A DNA stretch of 64,000 nt, from positions 552,942 to 616,941 of the forward strand of contig CAVPJW010000003.1 of NCBI GenBank assembly GCA_963705525.1. The letters run 5' to 3'. The notes below the pieces were generated by a model, which was not told the origin of the DNA, made no database searches, and worked only from the letters and a program-made list of their open reading frames with translations. How positions within the stretch are numbered: position 1 is the first letter of the stretch; every line of letters starts with the position of its first letter. Below, one piece after another: positions 1 through 7,323 of this stretch. Both the position numbers and the translations under genes were made by a program. This stretch comes from CAVPJW01 sp963705525 (lineage in GTDB: Bacteria > Acidobacteriota > Vicinamibacteria > Vicinamibacterales > CAVPJW01).

Positions 1-1
1 C

Positions 2-214
2 GCGCCGGAATGGAAGGCCGCCGTTGATGCGCACTTCGCGTGGTGGGACAAGATCATCGACATCAAGAAGAAAGCCGGTCGGCGGATGACCATCCTCACC
101 GAGTTTGGACCGGCCGATTACATGCCGACGATTCCGTACACGCGCCAGCCCGTCAGCAATCAGTGGGAGATCAACACGTTCATGCTCGCGACGCTGCGCA
201 AGCGCTATTCTTGA
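2..214 (+). CDS. Sugar phosphate isomerase/epimerase-like protein, C-terminal fragment
   Basis: The reading frame enters from the left edge and ends at TGA 212-214, leaving the last 70 residues. The tail contains 'TEFGPADYMPTIPYTRQPV' and ends 'LRKRYS', which resembles the C-terminus of xylose-isomerase-like TIM-barrel proteins annotated as sugar phosphate isomerase/epimerase. Those proteins act on sugars or sugar acids with a bound divalent metal. The catalytic metal ligands lie upstream of the window, so the substrate cannot be inferred. The family call rests on tail similarity from memory. Confidence 0.6.
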   Translation, partial: APEWKAAVDAHFAWWDKIIDIKKKAGRRMTILTEFGPADYMPTIPYTRQPVSNQWEINTFMLATLRKRYS

Positions 215-532
215 ACCTCGCCGTGTGGCAGCGGTCTGGACGGTTCGGTCGATGTGCCGGAAAACCGGCATCGACAGAGATTCGCGACGCGCGCGCGGAA
301 AAATAGGCGATGGTTGCGAACTATTCCGAGCCATTCACCCGGCTGCCGCCCTGCCGCTGAGATACCTCACAAACACGAACACGCCGAACACTCGAAAAAC
401 ACGGCTTTTTTACGACGAGCCCATTTCTTCGTAGTCCATCCGCCGGTGGTACGTCAGTTGCTGCTGCGATCGGTACCGTTGTTGGGCATCGCTCCGTCGA
501 GAAGGCGGCCAACGGAAGAGGTCGAGGCCACT
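215..532. other. Intergenic stretch, no gene recognised
   Basis: This 318-base stretch follows the isomerase-like gene. Short open frames cross it, but none has a convincing ribosome binding site, start and protein-like composition. I see no tRNA, strong inverted repeat or obvious promoter. It may carry the promoter for the small cysteine-rich ORF and hsp20 downstream. Confidence 0.4.
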
Positions 533-757
533 ATGAGCGCGATGACATGTCGATGGGCGGAAGTCGGGTTGTATGACAGTTGCCCGGTCTGGCTGGGCGG
601 TCACGATCGACAGTGGTACTGCCTGCGGAGCGATGCCCGAAGACCCGTGTGCGAGCACGAATGCGTGGACTGCCCGAGATGGGAACCATGGGCGCTGGAG
701 CGTGGATCGCGTAATTCAGATCGATCTGCTGGCAGAGCCCTCGGGCGGAAAGATTGA
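533..757 (+). CDS. Small cysteine-rich hypothetical protein
   Basis: This is a possible 74-aa protein starting ATG 533, preceded by a purine-rich ggaagagg about 11 bases upstream. The reading frame is open much further upstream, so the start is a choice. Six cysteines are spread as MTC, DSC, WYC, VCEHEC and DCP, the last three close together like a metal-binding knuckle. Trp and Arg are abundant. It lies just upstream of hsp20, and a second cysteine-rich protein lies just downstream. I do not recognise a family. It could be a chance ORF in G+C-rich DNA; the clustered cysteines are the main reason to list it. Confidence 0.4.
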   Translation: MSAMTCRWAEVGLYDSCPVWLGGHDRQWYCLRSDARRPVCEHECVDCPRWEPWALERGSRNSDRSAGRALGRKD

Positions 758-852
758 ACGAAGATGCGTTCGCGCCGGGTCGACGACGAGAAGATACCGC
801 GTCTGAGGCGGGAAAGTTTGGTCGGTAGTCATTCGTGAAGAAGGAGGACATC

Positions 853-1368
853 ATGACAACCATGCTAGAGGAGAGAAAGGAGACGAGGGTCCCGACTCGT
901 GAGTGGTTCACGGTTCCGTACTTCGGCGAGCCTTTCATGTTCCGATTCATGGAGGACCTGGAGAGGGCGTTCGATGACTTCGCTGTCGGGACGGGGGTCA
1001 GAACTCCACGCTTCGAAGAAAGACGCATGGCGATGTGGACGCCAAAGATCGAAGCCTTCATGAAGGAGGGCAAGTTCATCGTCCGCGCCGAGCTGCCGGG
1101 GCTCAAGAAGGAAGACGTGAAGCTCGACATGACCGAGGAGGCACTGACGCTCGAAGGCGAGCGCAAAGTTGAGAAGGAAGAAAAGCGCGAGGGATATTTC
1201 TTCGCGGAGCGGACTTACGGCAATTTCTACCGCCGGATTCCGCTTCCCGAAGGCGCCAAATTCGAGACGGCCACTGCGGTCTTCAAGGACGGGATGCTGG
1301 AAGTGACCATCCCGGTTCCCAAGGTCGAGCTGCCCAAGGCCAAACGTCTCGAGATCAAGCCGGCCTGA
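853..1368 (+). CDS. Hsp20/alpha-crystallin family small heat shock protein
   Basis: The product is a 171-aa ATP-independent holdase chaperone that would bind unfolding cytoplasmic proteins. The alpha-crystallin domain covers about residues 65-165, with the typical 'VRAELPGLKKEDVKLDM', a Phe/Tyr-rich 'GNFYRRIPLPEG', and the closing 'AVFKDGMLEVTIP' strand. ATG 853 is preferred over the upstream GTG 835 because an AGGAGG at 842-847 is ideally spaced from it. The gene is flanked by two cysteine-rich proteins, which suggests a stress locus. A GC-rich hairpin follows the stop. No heat-shock operator was recognised. Confidence 0.95.
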   Translation: MTTMLEERKETRVPTREWFTVPYFGEPFMFRFMEDLERAFDDFAVGTGVRTPRFEERRMAMWTPKIEAFMKEGKFIVRAELPGLKKEDVKLDMTEEALTLEGERKVEKEEKREGYFFAERTYGNFYRRIPLPEGAKFETATAVFKDGMLEVTIPVPKVELPKAKRLEIKPA

Positions 1369-1388
1369 CGAAGTTTTTCCAGTCCGGA

Positions 1389-1414
1389 GGCGCCGGTAGA
1401 ACAACGCCGGTGCC
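1389..1414 (+). terminator. Putative hairpin terminator after hsp20
   Basis: GGCGCCGG at 1389-1396 pairs with CCGGTGCC at 1407-1414 with one mismatch, around a 10-base loop, 20 bases after the hsp20 stop codon. No T-tract follows, so it may be a weak terminator or an mRNA-stabilising hairpin. Confidence 0.4.
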
Positions 1415-1518
1415 GGAGGGATCGGGGCGCGGTCGTACGCCGCGCCCTGTCTCTTCAGCGCCCCTTACGACGTGCCTCTCGCCGAGGCAGGCAACACGCT
1501 GCGCGCAAAGGAGGCGAC

Positions 1519-2082
1519 ATGTCGCTGCTCACTGACTTGATCATCGTGTTTCTTGGGTTCGCCGGGTTGTACGGCGCCTCAAGCCTGGCGGTGCGCACGT
1601 ATCGGCGGTATCGAGGAACACGGCTTGTCACGTGTCCTGAAACGTCGGAGCCGGCGGCGGTATCCGTGGATGCCACGCACGCCGCTCTCACAGCCGCATT
1701 CGGCGGGAAGGAGCTGCGATTGACGACGTGCTCTCGCTGGCCGGAACGCAAGGGCTGCGGCCAGGAATGCATCCGACAGATCGAAACAGCGTCAGAGGGC
1801 TGCCTCGTTCGGGAGGTCGCGAGGGTTTGGTACGCGGGCAAGCGATGCGTTCTCTGCCGGAAGTCTGCGGGCGAGATTAGGTGGCTCGAACACCCGCTGG
1901 CGCTGATGGCGCCGGACGGATCGACGACGTTCTGGAAGAACATCCCGGCGGAAGATCTGCCTCGCGTGCTCGCGTCGCACCGGCCCGTGTGCTGGAACTG
2001 TCACATCGCCGAATCGTTCAGAAGCCTCCACCCGGATCTCGTCGTAGACCGTCCGGCGATGGTGGCGCATCGCGCGCATTGA
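1519..2082 (+). CDS. Membrane-anchored cysteine-rich hypothetical protein
   Basis: The product is a 187-aa protein starting ATG 1519 behind a strong AAAGGAGG at 1507-1514. Residues 3-24 form one N-terminal membrane segment, followed by a basic stretch, so the rest is probably cytoplasmic. The soluble part carries spaced cysteine motifs: 'CSRWPERKGCGQEC', 'GCLVR', a CVLC pair, and a C-terminal CWNCH. Similar proteins occur in Acidobacteriota and deltaproteobacterial genomes without assigned function (recalled, not searched). CWNCH has the CxxCH form of a c-type haem site, but with no export signal for this domain metal binding is more likely. It neighbours hsp20 in the same direction. Confidence 0.75.
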   Translation: MSLLTDLIIVFLGFAGLYGASSLAVRTYRRYRGTRLVTCPETSEPAAVSVDATHAALTAAFGGKELRLTTCSRWPERKGCGQECIRQIETASEGCLVREVARVWYAGKRCVLCRKSAGEIRWLEHPLALMAPDGSTTFWKNIPAEDLPRVLASHRPVCWNCHIAESFRSLHPDLVVDRPAMVAHRAH

Positions 2083-2086
2083 GTCG

Positions 2087-5000
2087 TCACAACAGTGTTC
2101 CTCGCAGCACAACCGTCGCGACGCTGAAATAGATCACGAGGCCCGTCACGTCCACCAGCGTCGCGACGAACGGCGCCGACGAAGTCGCCGGATCGAAGCC
2201 GAGGCGCCTGAGCAGAAATGGGAGCAGCGATCCAATCAGCGTGCCCCACAGCACAATGCCGATGAGTGCCAGTGCCACCGTGATGGCGACGAGCAGCCAG
2301 TGCGGACCGTAGATATCGGAGAACGCCGACCAGAGCGTGATCCGGAGAAAACCGATTGATCCCAGGATCGTGCCGAGCGACAATCCAGCCAGCACCTCCC
2401 GGCGCATCACGCGCCACCAATCCCTGAGCGCAAGTTCTCCGAGCGCCAGCGCGCGAATGACGAGCGTGGACGCCTGTGACCCCGAGTTGCCGCCGCTCGA
2501 GATGATTAACGGCACAAAGAGGGCCAGGACGACGGCCCGCGAAATCTCGGCTTCGAATGCGCCCATTGCGGTGGCCGTCAGGAGCTCTCCGAGGAAGAGA
2601 GCCGTCAGCCATCCTGCCCGCTTCTGCACCATGCGGCCGAATCCAATTTCCATGTAGGGCTCGTCGAGCGCCTCCGATCCACCGATCTTCTGAATCTCGC
2701 GCGTGGCGACGGCTTCAGCCACGTCCAGCACGTCATCGATCGTGACGATGCCGATCAGCATGCCGGCGGTGTCGGTCACCGGCAGCGCGCTTCTATCGTA
2801 TTGACGGAACGTCGCGACTGCCTCCTGCTGATCGTCGGTTGCTTTCAGCGCGACGAATCGTCGATCCATGAGGTCGCTGACCCGACTGTCGAGTGACGTC
2901 AGCAGGAATTCACGGATGCGGATGTCATCGATGAGCAGCCCTTGTGGATCCACGACGTAGATCACGTTCAGCGTCTCGCTGTCCTGACCGTGTTCGCGCA
3001 CGTAGTCGAGGACTTCCCGAACCGTCCAGCCCTCCCGCACCACAACATAATGCGGCGTCATCAGACGGCCGACGGAGCGTTCTGGGTAGCCCAGGAGGGT
3101 GAGTGCCACCGACCGTTCTGCCGGAGTCAGCAGTGACAGGAGCTGTCTCGTGGCCGCCGCCGGCAGTTCCTCCAGGAACATGGTCCGGTCGTCGGGGGCC
3201 ATGTTGTTGAGGAGTGCCGCGATTTCCTCGTGAGCCATCGCCTTCAGGAGCGATTCCTTGGCGTCCTGCGAGAGGTACTCGAAGACGGCCGCGGCATCCT
3301 TCCTCGGCAGCACGCGGAATACGACGACCTGATCTTCGATGCTCAGGTCTGTCAGGATTTCCGCCAGGTCGCTCGCGCGATTGCGCACCATGTCCCGCAG
3401 GCGCGTGTAGTCTCGCGCGCGAAGGACGGCGACCAGCTCGTCGGCCGGTCGGGCGATCTGGCGGATCATTCCCAGCGCGTCTTCGCGCTCGGGTCCGGCA
3501 AGTTGTTGTTCCATTTTCGTAAGGGCTGCTCTGACGACGTCGTGGTGGTGCACGTGAGGGCCGACGGCCTTGGTCGCGTCGAGCCACACGCGGTGAATCA
3601 GATCGAGATCGCGGGGCGTAAGAGTGGGCGCGTGCGCACCGAGCTGATAGGTGTCGGTGCGGCCGCTGCGGTGGTAGATGACGAGCCTGACTTCGCAGGC
3701 TTCCGGCTTGTCGGCGTGTTCCCACGCCTCGCCGAGGAGCCGCGCCTGGTCATCGGCCGACAGGCTGACGGATTCGCCGACGAACACTTCCGAGGAACGC
3801 AGCCTGATGGCGCTGTTGATGACGGCCTCGAAGACGTCATGCGCCGGCACGATCAGCAGGCGCACCGGCCGGCGGTACCGCTCTGCGACGGCCACAACCT
3901 GGGAAAACAGGTTGCGCTCGTACGGAGTGGGATCGTCGCTTGTAGCTTCCTCGTGAGTGACGTCCTTATCCAGAAGCCGGACGGTCATCACGATGACATC
4001 GCGGTCGCCTGGGGCCTGGACGGCTGCGGTGACGTGTGCGAGCGCGTGTGGGTTTCGAACCGGGACGAGCAGATTGCCGGGGCGCGCTTCGACCTGACCG
4101 AGGGAGAGATCGGCAGGCGCGAGCAGTTCGAATGCGTCGAGCTCCTGTCCGGCATCGCGCTCTTCCTGCTCGCGGGTGAAGAGCAACGCAAGACCGAGGA
4201 CGAGGCCCGCCGCGGTGATCGACGGGATATCGCCGCGAAGCAGCATTGTCCCCATCACCGTGCTGACGATGGTGCCGGCACCGATGAGGCCGATCGGGAT
4301 TTCTCGGTTTCCGATCGTGACGTTGAAGGGCGCCTTGAACGGCCGTCCTTCCGGGTGCGTGCGTCGGAACCGGATGAGCACCACGATCTTGAAGAGCAGC
4401 GTAATGGCCAGTCCGACCGCATAGGCTCTGGCCAGCCACGTGATGCGACCGCTGCTCGCCAGCATGACGAGCACCGACGCCGTGACCGAAACGTCGAGCG
4501 CCCGGGCGCCGGTGCCGAAGCGCGGATGGAGCGAGGCCACGCGCTCGGGCAGCACCTGCGCGATCGAGAGTCGCCTCAGGGTTTGCGCGGCGTCGTTCAG
4601 CGCCGCGTGAGCCGCCGGACCCAGCATCAAGAACGCTGCTGCCGCGAGGGCCAGGTTGCCGAGCGCCCGCAGCCAGGCGGGTCCCATGAAGTGCTGAACG
4701 AGGCCCGTCAGGGGCGCATCCATCCAGAGACGCTTCTCAGCGCCCGGCACCAGCACTTCAAAGAGCAGCGTCGGGACGACAATCGCGCACACGCCGAACA
4801 GGATGACGAGCCGCGCCGTGCGTTTCAACGCAGGGACCCGCGGAGGTGGAAAGTTGTGAGCCTCACGCGCGAGTCCGTCTCCGCCGCCTAGCACGGGAAG
4901 GACGAGCGCGATGCCCAAAAGGCACAGCGACAGGAAATCGGCTGGCGACTGAGCCGCTGAGAGCGGGCTTCGCAGGACTTCAACGAAGAGCGGTGCGTTG

Positions 5001-5629
5001 GCGACTCTCGCCGAGCTCAGAACCCCCCAGCCGATCAACACTGCGAGAATCGTGACGCTGGCGCCGACGATTCTGGATATCGTGTCCCTCGAGAGGTCGA
5101 TCCCCATCCGCATGCGAATCCAGATCGCGCCGACGAGTGCGACGGCGAAGACCGTCGAGAGCTCTTCGAGCGTGAAGTGGAGGCCGAGCTGCTCGATGGG
5201 CACGACACTCGCCGCGATGCCCGCGATGTAGTGCCCGCAGACGACAGACGACAGCGCGGCGAACAGGAATCGTTCGGCGAGGAAGCCCGCGGCCGTCACT
5301 CTGGCCACGCGGGGTCCAAAGGCCTGCTCGGCGCGACCGATGAGGCCGCCCGGGAGAAAGAGAGCCCAGGTCTCGATGTCAATCGCGCGAACGAACACGC
5401 TGGCGATGGCGGCCGCGAGGACGAACCAGAACGTCAGGCTCTGCAGGGCCGGATGGGCGATGCCCATGACGAAGAACGCGGCCAGTCCCAGCTCGGCAAT
5501 CGCGAGGGGACCCGCCTTGCCTACCGAGATCAAGGTGAGGAGCGGCGTCGACGAGAGGAAGACGCGCGTCCTGCGAAGCGGCGGCGGCGAAGGCGTGGAA
5601 GCCATCGTGAACGGGGGCCGGCAAATCAT
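2087..5629 (-). CDS. APC-type permease / USP-like / MgtE magnesium transporter fusion
   Basis: This 1180-aa inner-membrane protein joins modules that are normally separate. Residues of about 20-480 form a multi-span APC-superfamily permease-like domain. About 490-690 resemble a universal-stress-protein-like soluble domain. About 735-848 match the MgtE N-terminal helical domain ('LSIEDQVVVFRVLPRKDAA'). About 849-998 hold a CBS pair ('GRLMTPHYVVV', 'IGIVTIDDVLDVA'). Residues 999-1180 are the MgtE channel, with conserved 'GGNSGSQASTLVIRALALGE' and 'SSAPFVATLVDVTG'. A stand-alone MgtE is about 450 aa. The frame is open throughout, so the fusion looks real. The start could be residue 1 (5629) or Met9 (5605). 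It is divergent from ppx-ppk1. The Mg2+ role follows from the family; the permease substrate is unknown. Confidence 0.88.
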   Translation of the reverse strand: MICRPPFTMASTPSPPPLRRTRVFLSSTPLLTLISVGKAGPLAIAELGLAAFFVMGIAHPALQSLTFWFVLAAAIASVFVRAIDIETWALFLPGGLIGRAEQAFGPRVARVTAAGFLAERFLFAALSSVVCGHYIAGIAASVVPIEQLGLHFTLEELSTVFAVALVGAIWIRMRMGIDLSRDTISRIVGASVTILAVLIGWGVLSSARVANAPLFVEVLRSPLSAAQSPADFLSLCLLGIALVLPVLGGGDGLAREAHNFPPPRVPALKRTARLVILFGVCAIVVPTLLFEVLVPGAEKRLWMDAPLTGLVQHFMGPAWLRALGNLALAAAAFLMLGPAAHAALNDAAQTLRRLSIAQVLPERVASLHPRFGTGARALDVSVTASVLVMLASSGRITWLARAYAVGLAITLLFKIVVLIRFRRTHPEGRPFKAPFNVTIGNREIPIGLIGAGTIVSTVMGTMLLRGDIPSITAAGLVLGLALLFTREQEERDAGQELDAFELLAPADLSLGQVEARPGNLLVPVRNPHALAHVTAAVQAPGDRDVIVMTVRLLDKDVTHEEATSDDPTPYERNLFSQVVAVAERYRRPVRLLIVPAHDVFEAVINSAIRLRSSEVFVGESVSLSADDQARLLGEAWEHADKPEACEVRLVIYHRSGRTDTYQLGAHAPTLTPRDLDLIHRVWLDATKAVGPHVHHHDVVRAALTKMEQQLAGPEREDALGMIRQIARPADELVAVLRARDYTRLRDMVRNRASDLAEILTDLSIEDQVVVFRVLPRKDAAAVFEYLSQDAKESLLKAMAHEEIAALLNNMAPDDRTMFLEELPAAATRQLLSLLTPAERSVALTLLGYPERSVGRLMTPHYVVVREGWTVREVLDYVREHGQDSETLNVIYVVDPQGLLIDDIRIREFLLTSLDSRVSDLMDRRFVALKATDDQQEAVATFRQYDRSALPVTDTAGMLIGIVTIDDVLDVAEAVATREIQKIGGSEALDEPYMEIGFGRMVQKRAGWLTALFLGELLTATAMGAFEAEISRAVVLALFVPLIISSGGNSGSQASTLVIRALALGELALRDWWRVMRREVLAGLSLGTILGSIGFLRITLWSAFSDIYGPHWLLVAITVALALIGIVLWGTLIGSLLPFLLRRLGFDPATSSAPFVATLVDVTGLVIYFSVATVVLRGTLL

Positions 5630-5653
5630 AGCTCGCCGCCAGTCGCGGCGGGT

Positions 5654-5670
5654 GTTACAACGTTGTTACC
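5654..5670. promoter_or_regulatory. Pho-box-like 11-bp direct repeat between mgtE fusion and ppx
   Basis: GTTACA at 5654-5659 and GTTACC at 5665-5670 are spaced exactly 11 bp, one helical turn, as in response-regulator Pho boxes. The intergenic region serves the divergent MgtE fusion and ppx-ppk1. The same hexamer on the other strand (TGTAAC) recurs with the same spacing upstream of the PAP2 gene. Control by PhoB/PhoP is an inference. Confidence 0.45.
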
Positions 5671-5760
5671 ACGCCGGATGTCGTATTTCAGTATCATCCA
5701 CACGCGTCGCGCGCCGATCGAACGCCCCACGATCGCGGCGTTTGTCCCCACTGACGATCA

Positions 5761-7323
5761 ATGAGCCAGACACCCGATCCTGCGACCGAGCTGGTCGCCG
5801 TGCTCGACATGGGCGCGAGCGCGATTCGTCTGGTGGTTGCCGAAATCGCGCCGCACAAGCCCATCCGGGTCGTTGAAGAAGCCTCTCGCGGGGTGCTCCT
5901 CGGTCGCGACACGTTCTCGTCGGGGGTGATCCGGGCACAGACCGTCGATGCGGCTCTTACCGCCCTCGAAGGGTTCAAACGGATCATGGACGGGTATGGG
6001 GTGGCCCGGGTCCGCGCTGTTGCGACGAGCGCCGTGCGCGAGGCGCGGAATGGCGACATGTTCCTCGATCGCATCGAGGGCCGCACCGGCATTGCCTTCG
6101 ACATCATCAACGAGGCCGAGGAGAGCCGGCTGGTGTTCCTCGCCATGCGGAGCGCACTCGGACGCCACCCGGTTTTCAAGGGCGCGTGGGCGCTGCTCGC
6201 CGAAGTGGGTGGTGGCAGCACCAGCCTGACGCTCCTCCGACGTGGACGGCCGAATCGATCCGGCGTCTATGCGCTGGGCTCAGTGCGCCTGCGCCAGCAG
6301 CTGGACCTCCGCCGCCACAGCCACGAGCTGCAGGTCGCGCTCCTCAAGCGCTCGATCGCCAACGTCATCGAAGAAATCCGGCTCGAGATTCCGCTCTCCC
6401 GCATCACGCACATGATCGCCATTGGCGGCGACGTCCGATTCGCGGCTTCGCAGATCCTCGAAGGCGATCTTGATGGCGGTGTGAAGGAGATCCCGCGCAA
6501 GACGTTTCTCGCGTTCTGCGACGAGATTGAGCGACTCGACGCAGAGAGCCTCGTCGAACGGTTTCGGCTACCGGCGGTCGAGGCCGAGACACTCGTTCCC
6601 GCGCTCCTGGTCTACCGGACGCTCCTGTCAGAAACGTCGGCGCCCCGGCTGGTCGTCTCGGACGCGTCGCTCAGAGCCGGAGCGCTACTGGATCTTTCAG
6701 ATCCCGGAGGAGCGATCCGCTCCGAAGACTTCGTGCAGCAGGTGCTGTCGAGTGCCGATGCGGTCGGGCTCCGCTACCGCTTCGACCGGACCCACGGCCA
6801 CCACGTCGCAAAGCTGGCGACGCGGCTCTTCGACGAGCTGAAAGAAGAACACGCTCTTGGTGATCGCGAGCGGCTGCTGCTGCAAGTCGCCGCGCTTCTC
6901 CATGACATTGGCATCTACGTGAGTCTTCGCGCCCATCACAAGCACTCGCAGTACCTCCTCATGGCGTCCCAGATCTTTGGCCTTTCCGACGAGCAGACCG
7001 CCATCGTGGCCAACATCGCGCGCTACCATCGCCGGGGATTGCCACAGGAGAGTCACCTGCCGTACATCGCCCTCGATCGCAACGATCGCCTCATCGTCAA
7101 CAAGCTGGCCGCGATCCTCAGGGTCGCCAACGCGCTCGATGCAGAACACCTGCAGAAGATCAGCGATCTCCGGCTCGCGCGGCGCGACAAGGTGTGGGTG
7201 CTCGAAGTGGACGCGACCGGCGACGTGACCATGGAACAGATGGCCACCGCCGCCCGCCTGGACATGTTCATCGAGACATTTGGAAGGCAAGTCGTCGTCA
7301 GGCCTGCCGGGATGCCGTCGTGA
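5761..7323 (+). CDS. ppx: Exopolyphosphatase, Ppx/GppA family with HD domain
   Basis: The 520-aa product should hydrolyse inorganic polyphosphate (or pppGpp) in the cytoplasm. The N-terminal actin-like Ppx/GppA domain (about residues 10-310) shows phosphate-1 'VAVLDMGASAIRLVV', the 'VATSAVREARNG' segment, 'EAEESRLVFLAMR' with the catalytic Glu region, and 'AEVGGGSTSL'. The C-terminal HD domain (about 330-500) contains 'LLHDIGIYV', then His-rich 'AHHKHSQYL'. The length suits Ppx better than the short GppA form. It overlaps ppk1 by 4 bases (GTGA), so the two are translationally coupled. No clear SD precedes ATG 5761. Confidence 0.92.
   Translation: MSQTPDPATELVAVLDMGASAIRLVVAEIAPHKPIRVVEEASRGVLLGRDTFSSGVIRAQTVDAALTALEGFKRIMDGYGVARVRAVATSAVREARNGDMFLDRIEGRTGIAFDIINEAEESRLVFLAMRSALGRHPVFKGAWALLAEVGGGSTSLTLLRRGRPNRSGVYALGSVRLRQQLDLRRHSHELQVALLKRSIANVIEEIRLEIPLSRITHMIAIGGDVRFAASQILEGDLDGGVKEIPRKTFLAFCDEIERLDAESLVERFRLPAVEAETLVPALLVYRTLLSETSAPRLVVSDASLRAGALLDLSDPGGAIRSEDFVQQVLSSADAVGLRYRFDRTHGHHVAKLATRLFDELKEEHALGDRERLLLQVAALLHDIGIYVSLRAHHKHSQYLLMASQIFGLSDEQTAIVANIARYHRRGLPQESHLPYIALDRNDRLIVNKLAAILRVANALDAEHLQKISDLRLARRDKVWVLEVDATGDVTMEQMATAARLDMFIETFGRQVVVRPAGMPS

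Noticed and set aside
3230..4891. 553-codon plus-strand open frame antisense to the permease/MgtE gene
   Set aside because: It mirrors a well-conserved gene; composition (His/Arg/Asp/Gly-rich, no domains) is typical of an antisense shadow in high-G+C DNA.
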